From: JAWPMT01 sp965227935
Lineage (GTDB): Bacteria; Bacteroidota; Bacteroidia; Cytophagales; Cyclobacteriaceae
Assembly: GCA_965227935.1 (NCBI GenBank)
Contig: CBDDGS010000055.1
Location: 558,001 to 622,000, forward strand
Direction of reading: 5' to 3'
Length of the DNA: 64,000 bases
The notes under the pieces were generated by a model. It was not told where the DNA came from and ran no database searches. It saw nothing but the letters and a program-made list of their open reading frames with translations. The position numbers were made by a program, and so were the translations under genes. The first letter of the stretch is position 1; each line of letters starts with the position of its first letter. Positions 8,455 through 16,510 of this stretch are shown in pieces.

Positions 8455-10179
8455 ATGGAAAAGAAGTGGGTTTTACCTCAAGCCGTACCCTCCACACAGA
8501 CCGATCTGCTGTCTAAGACACTCAACATCAATACGACCCTGTCGCAATTGCTGCTACAGCGTGGTATAGACTCTTTCGAAAAAGCGAAAGAATTCTTCAG
8601 GCCCAAGCTCGAGGGCCTCCATGATCCTTTTCTCATGAAAGGAATGGAACGCGCAGTCAACAGATTGTCCGAAGCCATCTTCCAGGACGAGAAAGTAATG
8701 GTCTATGGCGACTATGACGTAGATGGCACCACTTCTGTCGCCCTTGTATACGACTTCCTCACAGAATTTGCCAAACCCAATACGCTATCCTACTACGTCC
8801 CCGACAGATACACGGAAGGCTATGGGCTGTCAGCGCAAGGTGTCAGAATGGCTGCAGAGCAAGGTGTCACCTTACTGATCACACTGGATTGTGGTATCAA
8901 GGCCAATACAAATGCCCAACTTGCCAGGGAATTGGGGATCGACCTAATTGTTTGCGACCACCACCTGCCAGGCCCGGAGCTTCCGTCTGCTTATGCTATC
9001 CTGGACCCCAAGCAATCGGATTGCCCTTATCCCTACAAGGAACTATCTGGGTGCGGTGTAGGGTTCAAGCTTCTTCATGGCTTCTGTCTTCAGAACACCG
9101 TCCCACTTTCCAAGCTGTACAACTACCTCGACCTGGTGGCAACTAGTATCGCCTGCGATATCGTACCAATCACAGGGGAGAATCGGGTGATGGCCCACTA
9201 TGGGATTCGCAAGATCAATAAGTCTCCACTGCCGGGAATTCGAGCTTTGATTGAAGTGAGCGGCCTCAGGGGAGAGATCACTGTTTCGGACCTCGTCTTT
9301 TACATAGGGCCTCGAATCAACGCCACCGGCAGGCTCACGCACGCCAGGCGATCTGTGGAAATGCTCATAACGCGAGATCCCGACAACCTGAAAGCCTTCT
9401 CCCAGGAAATGAACCTTGTCAACGGCGAAAGGAAGACGTATGACATGGAGACCACAGAGGATGCCCTGGAGATGATTCGAGAAGACCCACCATCAATCGA
9501 CAGAAAGTCCACCGTGCTGTTTCGCGAGGATTGGAACAAGGGCATCGTTGGCATTGTGGCCTCCCGCTGCATTGAGAGCTACCATCGCCCGACAATTATC
9601 CTCACAGCATCGAACGGCAAGGCGACGGGCAGCGCCCGATCTGTTCCTGGGTTTGATATATACGGCGCCATAGAGCAATGCCGTGATCTGCTTGATCAGT
9701 TTGGGGGACACCACCACGCCGCCGGACTTTCCATGTCGTTGGACAATATCGAGGCATTCCAGCAAAAATTTGAGGAAGTGGTGTCGTCCACGATTACCGA
9801 GGACCAACTGCAGCCCAAGCTGTACGCAGACCTGGAAGTTGAATTTTCGTTCATTAATTTCAAGTGCTACGACATCCTACGGCAGATGGCACCATTTGGT
9901 CCCCAAAATCCCAAGCCAGTATTTGTCACCAGGAACGTATCTTTGAAATCTCATCGGGTGATCAAAGACAAGCATCTGAAGCTGAGTCTGACGCAAAACA
10001 ATGCGAGAACCTACGAAGCCATTGCTTTTGGTATGGGACCTCTGGCCGAAGAGTTTCAGGATGGCACTGCCCTGGACATCGCCTATCACCTGGATGAGAA
10101 CGAGTACATGGGTAACAAGACCCTGCAGTTGATTGTAAAAGACATAAAATTAGTGCGGCAAGAGACGGTAGTTGGATGA
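8455..10179 (+). CDS. recJ: Single-stranded-DNA-specific exonuclease RecJ
   Basis: The 574-residue protein is a 5'-3' ssDNA exonuclease of the DHH phosphoesterase superfamily acting in recombination and mismatch/base-excision repair. Motif I is DYDVDGT (86-92), motif III CDHHLPG (D168-H170), with ITLDCGIK (142-149) between them; the DHHA1 region includes GPRINATGRL and GGHHHAAGLS, and the OB-like C-terminal domain follows. A TTG start at 8416 would add 13 residues, but MEKKWVLP at 8455 is the typical beginning of this family. A possible -7 element TATCTTTA lies at 8386-8393. Its stop overlaps the lptB start by 4 bp (ATGA), indicating translational coupling. Confidence 0.94.
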   Translation: MEKKWVLPQAVPSTQTDLLSKTLNINTTLSQLLLQRGIDSFEKAKEFFRPKLEGLHDPFLMKGMERAVNRLSEAIFQDEKVMVYGDYDVDGTTSVALVYDFLTEFAKPNTLSYYVPDRYTEGYGLSAQGVRMAAEQGVTLLITLDCGIKANTNAQLARELGIDLIVCDHHLPGPELPSAYAILDPKQSDCPYPYKELSGCGVGFKLLHGFCLQNTVPLSKLYNYLDLVATSIACDIVPITGENRVMAHYGIRKINKSPLPGIRALIEVSGLRGEITVSDLVFYIGPRINATGRLTHARRSVEMLITRDPDNLKAFSQEMNLVNGERKTYDMETTEDALEMIREDPPSIDRKSTVLFREDWNKGIVGIVASRCIESYHRPTIILTASNGKATGSARSVPGFDIYGAIEQCRDLLDQFGGHHHAAGLSMSLDNIEAFQQKFEEVVSSTITEDQLQPKLYADLEVEFSFINFKCYDILRQMAPFGPQNPKPVFVTRNVSLKSHRVIKDKHLKLSLTQNNARTYEAIAFGMGPLAEEFQDGTALDIAYHLDENEYMGNKTLQLIVKDIKLVRQETVVG

Positions 10180-10907
10180 AGTTAGTAGCGGATAACCTGG
10201 TAAAGAAGTATAAGAAACGTACTGTTGTCAACCACATCTCCGTGGAAGTGGAGCAAGGGGAGATCGTAGGGCTCCTAGGTCCCAACGGTGCCGGCAAAAC
10301 CACTTCCTTCTATATGATTGTGGGGCTGATCAAGCCCAATGACGGTCACATCTACCTGGATGACGAGGACATCACTAGCCTCCCTATGTACCAGCGCGCC
10401 AAGCGGGGAATCGGTTACCTGGCACAGGAAGCCTCAGTCTTCCGGAAATTGTCAGTGGAAGACAATCTGCTGGCGGTCCTGGAAATGCGCAAAATGCCCA
10501 AGTCGGAGCAGAAGCGACGGGCTGAAGAACTTCTCGAGGAGTTTAGCCTCACGCACGTCCGAAAGAACATGGGGATGGTGCTCAGTGGCGGTGAGCGTCG
10601 CAGGACAGAAATCGCCCGGGCACTCGCTGCGGACCCCAACTTCGTGCTTTTGGATGAGCCTTTCGCCGGTGTAGACCCCATCGCCGTGGAGGAGATCCAG
10701 TCCATCGTGGCACAACTGAAAAATAAGAACATTGGGATATTGATCACCGATCACAATGTCAACGAAACGCTTTCGATCACAGATCGCGCGTATCTGATGT
10801 TCGAAGGCAGGCTACTGAAAGCCGGTACCGCAGAAGAGCTTGCCGCCGACGAGCAAGTGCGCAAGGTCTACCTCGGAAAGCATTTCGAACTGAAAAGAAA
10901 GATCTGA
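10176..10907 (+). CDS. lptB: LPS export ABC transporter ATP-binding protein
   Basis: The 243-residue ATPase energises extraction of LPS from the inner membrane together with LptF/LptG. It has Walker A GPNGAGKTT (35-43), Q-loop in YLAQEASVF (81-89), signature LSGGE (136-140), Walker B VLLDEP (157-162) and switch His in ITDHNVNET. The YLAQEASVFRKL segment and overall length are specific to LptB rather than to other ABC ATPases. It overlaps recJ by 4 bp and is followed 3 bp later by the GH3-family gene, so recJ, lptB and GH3 form one transcription unit. The permease genes are not in the window. Confidence 0.93.
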   Translation: MKLVADNLVKKYKKRTVVNHISVEVEQGEIVGLLGPNGAGKTTSFYMIVGLIKPNDGHIYLDDEDITSLPMYQRAKRGIGYLAQEASVFRKLSVEDNLLAVLEMRKMPKSEQKRRAEELLEEFSLTHVRKNMGMVLSGGERRRTEIARALAADPNFVLLDEPFAGVDPIAVEEIQSIVAQLKNKNIGILITDHNVNETLSITDRAYLMFEGRLLKAGTAEELAADEQVRKVYLGKHFELKRKI

Positions 10908-10910
10908 CGC

Positions 10911-12437
10911 GTGGAACTACTCAATTCCATATTGACGTGGGTCATGAAAAAGCGCATCCATCAGATTGAGCTGTTCATAAAGTACCCTCACGATGTACAG
11001 CAAGAGTTGCTGGATGGCCTGGTCAAAAAGGCTGCTACTACCGAGTATGGCAGAAAATACAAGTTTCATTCTATTAAGGGATTGAAGGACTTTCAGGAGC
11101 GTGTGCCCATCGTCTCTTACGAAGAACTATTCCCTTATATCGACCGGTTGATGAAGGGCGAGCAAAATGTCCTCTGGCCAACGGACATTCATTGGTTCGC
11201 AAAGAGTAGCGGCACCACCAACGACAGGAGCAAGTTCATCCCGGTCTCTGACGAAGCATTGGAAGACTGCCATATGAAGGGTGGAAAGGACATGCTGTCC
11301 ATCTATGTCAACAATTTTCCAGACTCACGGATGTTCACCGGAAAGAGTCTTGTCATTGGTGGCAGCCAGCAGATCAACCAACTCGATAAGCATGGTCGGT
11401 CCCGATATGGAGACGTGTCCGCAGTGATATTGAAGAACTTGCCGCTTTGGGCGCAGTTCGTCAGAACGCCAAGCATGGACATTGCCCTGATGGACGAATG
11501 GGAATCGAAGATCAACAAGATGGCGCAGACCACGGCAACGGAAAATGTTACCTCCATTTCAGGCGTCCCCACTTGGACCTTCGTGCTCCTCGAAAGAATA
11601 TTGGAAATGAAAGGCGTCCCAGACATGACCTATGTCTGGCCCAACCTGGAGGTGTTCTTCCATGGGGCGGTTTCCTTTACTCCCTATCGGGACCTTTTCA
11701 AGCGGAAGATCCCATCGTCAGGGATGCGCTACATGGAAACGTACAATGCCTCGGAGGGATTCTTTGGCATTCAGGATCAAAACGATTCCAACGAGATGCT
11801 CCTGATGCTCGACTACGGCGTTTATTACGAATTCATCCCCATGGAGGAATTTGATAGTGACGATCCGAAGGTGATTAGTCTCTCGGAGGTGGAGCTGGGC
11901 AAAAACTACGCCGTGGTCATCACAACGAACGCCGGCCTGTGGCGATACAAAATCGGTGACACGATCCGGTTCACATCAAAGGATCCCCACCGCTTCCGTA
12001 TTTCAGGACGTACTAAGCACTTTATCAATGCCTTTGGCGAGGAACTGATCATAGAAAACGCCGAAGTCGCGATCGCTGAGGCCTGCAAAAAGACCAACTC
12101 CACGATCGAAAACTTTACGGCCGCGCCACGATACTTAGATGCCGGCCAGAAAGGAGGTCATGAATGGATCATCGAATTCAAGGACGACCCTGACGACGTC
12201 TCCAGATTCACTGCCATCCTGGATGAGAAGCTGCGAGAGATCAACTCCGACTACGATGCCAAACGGCACAAAGACCTCGCCTTGGAGCCTCCTGTCATCC
12301 ATCGGGTACCACGAGGTACATTCCACGACTGGATGAAGAGTCGCAATAAGCTCGGTGGCCAAAACAAAGTCCCACGGCTATCCAATGACCGCAACTACCT
12401 GGAGAGTATTCTCGAAATGCATTCTCAGACTCATTAA
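10911..12437 (+). CDS. GH3-family acyl-acid-amido synthetase-like protein
   Basis: The 508-residue protein belongs to the GH3 superfamily of adenylate-forming enzymes, named from plant auxin-conjugating proteins. It has the ATP/AMP-binding FAKSSGTTNDRSKF (96-109), the second motif YNASEGFFGIQ (about residue 280) and the third motif LWRYKIGDTIRF (about 343), the last being the hinge/AMP contact. The start is GTG at 10911, three bases after lptB. Bacterial members are common in Bacteroidota but their acyl substrate and amino-acid partner are mostly unknown; cotranscription with lptB hints at an envelope role. The family call is strong, the function is not. Confidence 0.88.
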   Translation: MELLNSILTWVMKKRIHQIELFIKYPHDVQQELLDGLVKKAATTEYGRKYKFHSIKGLKDFQERVPIVSYEELFPYIDRLMKGEQNVLWPTDIHWFAKSSGTTNDRSKFIPVSDEALEDCHMKGGKDMLSIYVNNFPDSRMFTGKSLVIGGSQQINQLDKHGRSRYGDVSAVILKNLPLWAQFVRTPSMDIALMDEWESKINKMAQTTATENVTSISGVPTWTFVLLERILEMKGVPDMTYVWPNLEVFFHGAVSFTPYRDLFKRKIPSSGMRYMETYNASEGFFGIQDQNDSNEMLLMLDYGVYYEFIPMEEFDSDDPKVISLSEVELGKNYAVVITTNAGLWRYKIGDTIRFTSKDPHRFRISGRTKHFINAFGEELIIENAEVAIAEACKKTNSTIENFTAAPRYLDAGQKGGHEWIIEFKDDPDDVSRFTAILDEKLREINSDYDAKRHKDLALEPPVIHRVPRGTFHDWMKSRNKLGGQNKVPRLSNDRNYLESILEMHSQTH

Positions 12438-12441
12438 AAGT

Positions 12442-12921
12442 ATGGCCTTCAAAAACCCCTTTGCAGTAATCTACAAAGTGAGCATCGTACTCATACCGCT
12501 GATCCTTGTCTCGTGCGCGGGAAACAAGAGCACTACCTCGAATTCAGCCACTGGCAAAAGAGCAGAGCTATTCGACGATGACACTTTTGTTGTAACGAAA
12601 ATCTCCAAGGACCCAAAGTATGGACGGACAGAAAATGATCCCGTGCTGGTCGGTGGTGACAAAGACTCAGAAGGACCATTAAATGAACGTAGGTACCTCA
12701 ACGCATTGGCTGGACCGCGAGGGGAGCGCATCTCCTACTTTCGGTTTGAGAGCTGCTGTCCTTTCAAAACAGAGAACGGATATATGGGAGAGGGGCTTCT
12801 AGACCATTATCGCGTCACATGGGAGGGATCAAAGGATACCGTCTCAATTTACATCAACATGTACGACTTCGGTGAACTCAAGGCTCCAGCCGGTTTTAGC
12901 CTCAAGAATAAGGGGCTGTGA
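12442..12921 (+). CDS. Lipoprotein of a family often mislabelled as KDO-8-phosphate aldolase
   Basis: The 159-residue protein begins 4 bp after the GH3 stop. A longer in-frame start inside GH3 is possible, but the ATG at 12442 gives a proper lipoprotein signal (IVLIPLILVSC, Cys as the lipid-anchored residue). The mature part contains FVVTKISKDPKYGRTENDPV, NERRYLNALAGPRGE, the double-cysteine ESCCPF and YINMYDFGELKAP. From memory this pattern matches short Bacteroidota lipoproteins that databases sometimes name 2-dehydro-3-deoxyphosphooctonate aldolase; nothing here resembles that TIM-barrel enzyme, which is far longer. Function unknown; likely an envelope protein. Confidence 0.8.
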   Translation: MAFKNPFAVIYKVSIVLIPLILVSCAGNKSTTSNSATGKRAELFDDDTFVVTKISKDPKYGRTENDPVLVGGDKDSEGPLNERRYLNALAGPRGERISYFRFESCCPFKTENGYMGEGLLDHYRVTWEGSKDTVSIYINMYDFGELKAPAGFSLKNKGL

Positions 12922-12952
12922 GCGTCATTTACTCGTTTTGGCGTCCCACGAC

Positions 12953-13969
12953 CTAATTCGAGAGTTGTGTGTAGTTCCGCCACTTGGTCAGTGTAGCCGA
13001 GAAATCCTCCGGTAACTCAGAGTCAAATTGCACGAACTTCTTCGTGGCTGGATGAATAAACCCCAGGGTCTTAGCATGCAGAGCCTGGCGCGGTAAGAGC
13101 TTGAAGCAGTTTTGCACAAACTGCTTGTACTTGGTGAAGATGGTGCCCTTCAAGATCTGGTCACCCCCATAGGTGGTATCATTGAATAGTGGGTGGCCCA
13201 GGTATTTCATATGTGCCCGTATCTGATGGGTTCGCCCGGTTTCCAGGTTGCACCTGATGAGCGACACATAGTGCATATCCTCCAGGACCTCGTAGTGCGT
13301 CACTGCACGTTGCCCGAAGTCTCCTTTCGGAAATGCCGCCGTCACGCGCCGGTCTTTGAGGCTCCTGCCAAGATTCACATCTATGGTCCCCTTAGGTTCA
13401 GCCGGTACGCCCCAAACCAGGGCGTGATAGGTACGCTCGATGGAATGGTCGAAGAATTGCTTGGCAAGACTCGTCATCGCCTTTTCGCTCTTGGCAATCA
13501 CAAGCAAGCCAGAGGTATCCTTATCGATTCTATGAACAAGACCCGGCCGCCCTTCATTTCCGGGCATCTCGGGGAGCTGTTTGAAGTGCCACGCCAGCGC
13601 GTTGACCAGGGTGCCGCTCCAATTTTGATAGGCTGGGTGCACGACCATACCTGCTGACTTATTGACGATGAGCAGGTCATCATCTTCATGTACGATATTC
13701 AGGGAGATATCCTCAGGAACCACTTCCGTATCCCTCGGCGGTTCCGTTAGGTAGACAGTGATGACATCATCACTGCGGACCTTGTAGTTGGGCTTTACCA
13801 CCTCGCCATTCACCTTGACAAGCCCCCCCTTTATGCCATCCTGGATTTTGGACCGGGAGACATTGGCCAATCGATCCATCAGAAATTTGTCTATCCTCAG
13901 CAGTGTTTGCTTTGGGTCTACAATGATTTCTACGAGCTCATAAAGTTCCTCCTCGTTTTCCTCGGTCAT
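12953..13969 (-). CDS. rluD: RluD-family 23S rRNA pseudouridine synthase
   Basis: The 338-residue protein has an N-terminal S4 RNA-binding domain (about 20-80, RIDKFLMDRLANVSRSKIQD) and an RsuA/RluA-type catalytic domain with the active-site motif GLVHRIDKDTSGLLV, whose Asp is the catalytic nucleophile. The later ETGRTHQIRAHM motif is also diagnostic. It isomerises specific uridines in helix 69 of 23S rRNA in the characterised family members. I place the start at the ATG at 13969; a longer frame to 14017 would run over the start of the divergent ACC-deaminase-like gene. It converges with the lipoprotein gene on its 3' side. Confidence 0.92.
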   Translation of the reverse strand: MTEENEEELYELVEIIVDPKQTLLRIDKFLMDRLANVSRSKIQDGIKGGLVKVNGEVVKPNYKVRSDDVITVYLTEPPRDTEVVPEDISLNIVHEDDDLLIVNKSAGMVVHPAYQNWSGTLVNALAWHFKQLPEMPGNEGRPGLVHRIDKDTSGLLVIAKSEKAMTSLAKQFFDHSIERTYHALVWGVPAEPKGTIDVNLGRSLKDRRVTAAFPKGDFGQRAVTHYEVLEDMHYVSLIRCNLETGRTHQIRAHMKYLGHPLFNDTTYGGDQILKGTIFTKYKQFVQNCFKLLPRQALHAKTLGFIHPATKKFVQFDSELPEDFSATLTKWRNYTQLSN

Positions 13970-13998
13970 GCTCCAAAGAAAAGAAATATATTTCTCCC

Positions 13999-14907
13999 GT
14001 GGAGGAACCTCAAACACCTAGCCCGATCATTCGCATCGACCACGAGCTGTTTCGTGACAAAGGAGTAGAAGTCTGGGTAAAGCGTGACGACCTGATACAC
14101 CCCCAGATCATGGGCAACAAATGGCGCAAGTTGAAGTACAACTTGTTGCACGCGAAAGAAATGGGTAAAAACACCCTTTTTACCTATGGCGGGGCCTTCT
14201 CAAATCACCTCGCAGCAGTAGCGGCGGCGGCGAAGCTCTACGGATTTGAGGCTGTCGGCATCGTGCGGGGGGATGAGCTCAATGCCAATAGCAACGCTAC
14301 ACTAAAGTTTGCAGCATCTCAGGGGATGTCACTGCAATTTGTCTCCAGAGAGGACTACAGAAAACTAAAAAAACAGCAGCGCGCAGATGCTGATGAGAAC
14401 GCCTATATCCTACCAGAAGGAGGGACTAACCAGCTGGCAGTGAAGGGGGTAGCTGAACTCGTCGATGAAATCACCCAGGACTTCGATGTCATCATCGCGC
14501 CAATCGGCACTGGCGGAACATTGGTCGGCATAGTGCAGGGTCTAAAGGGAACCAAACAGGTAATTGGGATTTCCAGCTTAAAGGGCCGTTTTGTACTTTC
14601 GGAGGTAGACGACCTATGTCGGGAACTGCATGTTCCGTTTCACAACTACGAAATTCTCACTGAATACCATTTTGGTGGTTATGGCCGGTTTGATCAGGAT
14701 TTAATAGGGTTTATTAATATTTTTAGACGGAGTTTCGGGTTTTTGATCGATCCCATTTATACTGGAAAGATGTTTTTTGGCGTTTTTGAAGAGATTGCCA
14801 AGGGGTCGTTTCAGAGAGGTACCCGATTAATTGTAATTCATACAGGTGGTTTGCAGGGGATTGAAGGTTTCAACGCCCGCTTTGGTAATGTGCTCAAAAA
14901 CACCTAG
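13999..14907 (+). CDS. ACC deaminase / D-cysteine desulfhydrase family PLP enzyme
   Basis: The 302-residue protein belongs to fold-type II PLP enzymes. VKRDDLIHPQIMGNKWRKLK (27-46) holds the Schiff-base lysine (K41), GGAFSNHLAAVAAAAK (64-79) has the SNH cofactor contact, and IAPIGTGGTLVGI binds the phosphate. The start is GTG at 13999, 29 bp from the divergent rluD start. The family includes 1-aminocyclopropane-1-carboxylate deaminase and D-cysteine desulfhydrase; the sequence alone does not separate the activities, and bacterial ones without a plant association are often the desulfhydrase type. Confidence 0.87.
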   Translation: MEEPQTPSPIIRIDHELFRDKGVEVWVKRDDLIHPQIMGNKWRKLKYNLLHAKEMGKNTLFTYGGAFSNHLAAVAAAAKLYGFEAVGIVRGDELNANSNATLKFAASQGMSLQFVSREDYRKLKKQQRADADENAYILPEGGTNQLAVKGVAELVDEITQDFDVIIAPIGTGGTLVGIVQGLKGTKQVIGISSLKGRFVLSEVDDLCRELHVPFHNYEILTEYHFGGYGRFDQDLIGFINIFRRSFGFLIDPIYTGKMFFGVFEEIAKGSFQRGTRLIVIHTGGLQGIEGFNARFGNVLKNT

Positions 14908-14914
14908 GTGTAGT

Positions 14915-16510
14915 ATGAAAAGATTTGTGTTCTTCTGCGGCATCCTTTTAGGGTTCGCCCAATGCGACTTCAACGAACTGGAAATCAATGATCCAGAATT
15001 GGAGAGGTATCAGGGTGTTGTTGCCTTTCCATTGGGTGAGCTGACCTATGCGTTCCGCGACATCATTGAAGATGTGACCGACAGCACAATCAACCTTGAA
15101 GAGTCCGATTCTTTATTTACCATGGTCTTCAGGGACACGGTGATCTTCACCGCCAGCGACGACCTCGTTTTGATCCCCGATAATCGCAATACGGCACTCA
15201 TCTCGCTACCCGTTACCCCGCCGGTCGCATCCACGACCGTCATCGCCATCGATGAGTCCTATACATTCACTTTCCCCACCGACGGCGGAGAACAGCTGGA
15301 CTCTCTTGTGCATGCAGCAGGAGTCGTTTCTTTCAATATTTCATCGACACTGCCGAGTACTTTTCAGTACCAATTCACACTAGATAATACCAGGGATCTG
15401 AATCAGGAAGAGCAGGTGACGTTTAACGGTAGCGTGAGTAGCGGAACGACACTTCACTCCCGACAGCTGGCCAATCACAGCACGACACTCGAGCGCGGTA
15501 CCAACTTCAATTTGTACCAGGCATCCATATCCGGCAATATCGTGCTGGCGCCCGGACAAGAGATAACAAATACCGACGTGATCAATCTTGAGGTCCTTTT
15601 CGAAGATCAGTCGTTCACTGCTGCCTTCGGGGACTTTGGTACCAAGGTGGTAGAAGTGGGGAGAAAAGAATCAGCAATGCCGTTCTTCGAACAATTCGGG
15701 TCTGGTGTCCGGTTCGGGGAGCCCACGATGGATATCACCGTTGACAATTCGTACGGGGTTCCAATGGGTTTCCAACTGGGTTCTATTTTCGGGTCCGCCG
15801 TCGCTGAAGACGGCACACCTTTAACAGTACAGCTAGGTGGTACGATCACTGAATCCAATGTACCCGTGGCGGCACCAACAGAGCAGCAACTAGGAGATTC
15901 CCTCACGACTTCTTTCCAGGTCAATACCAGCAATTCCGACATCAGGGAGTTTTTTGCTTTTGGGCCCAGCACTTTGGGCCTTGCATTTGATGCACAACTC
16001 AACAGCCCTGCAGCAAGTGGTCGCAACTTCTTCACAGGCACATCTTCCCTTCGCTCGACGGTGGAGGTTCGTATGCCTTTCACCGTGCAGCTGGAAGACG
16101 TAGAGTTTGTCGTCCCCTATCCGTACCCGGCATTGAAAGAACCTGGGGCAGACTCCGTTATTCTCCGATTCGTCACCGAAAACGAGCTACCTCTCAACGC
16201 TACCCTGGGCATAGAGATCTACGATGGAGCCGATTTGCTATATACTGTGCCTGAGCAACTGTTTCTGGCCACACCCTTCCTCACCAGGGACGGACTTGTG
16301 AGCGAGGGAGAGGTCAACATTTCCAATATGCCGCTGGATAGAGAAGGTATAGAGGCTTTCAAGCAAGGCGATCGTGTGGACCTCATCATGACATTCAATA
16401 GCCCAGAGACATCCAACTCCCAAGAGATCTACGTGGACCTCTTCAATCAGTACGTGATGGAAGTCAAGGCGTCAGTCCTTATCAAAACCAACCTGCCCAT
16501 CAAGTTTTGA
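14915..16510 (+). CDS. Outer-membrane-associated lipoprotein, function unknown
   Basis: The 531-residue protein has a lipoprotein signal peptide (FFCGILLGFAQC, Cys17) and then a long beta-rich, Ser/Thr-rich sequence without cysteines or recognisable enzymatic motifs. A start upstream at 14846 would overlap the preceding gene and has no signal peptide, so the ATG at 14915 is chosen. Its stop overlaps the next gene (DUF5723-like) by 4 bp (TTGA), so the two are translationally coupled and probably form a cell-surface pair. I do not recognise a family. Confidence 0.78.
   Translation: MKRFVFFCGILLGFAQCDFNELEINDPELERYQGVVAFPLGELTYAFRDIIEDVTDSTINLEESDSLFTMVFRDTVIFTASDDLVLIPDNRNTALISLPVTPPVASTTVIAIDESYTFTFPTDGGEQLDSLVHAAGVVSFNISSTLPSTFQYQFTLDNTRDLNQEEQVTFNGSVSSGTTLHSRQLANHSTTLERGTNFNLYQASISGNIVLAPGQEITNTDVINLEVLFEDQSFTAAFGDFGTKVVEVGRKESAMPFFEQFGSGVRFGEPTMDITVDNSYGVPMGFQLGSIFGSAVAEDGTPLTVQLGGTITESNVPVAAPTEQQLGDSLTTSFQVNTSNSDIREFFAFGPSTLGLAFDAQLNSPAASGRNFFTGTSSLRSTVEVRMPFTVQLEDVEFVVPYPYPALKEPGADSVILRFVTENELPLNATLGIEIYDGADLLYTVPEQLFLATPFLTRDGLVSEGEVNISNMPLDREGIEAFKQGDRVDLIMTFNSPETSNSQEIYVDLFNQYVMEVKASVLIKTNLPIKF

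Noticed and set aside
12442..12921. KDO-8-phosphate aldolase
   Set aside because: The protein is a 159-residue lipoprotein with no TIM-barrel length or aldolase motifs.
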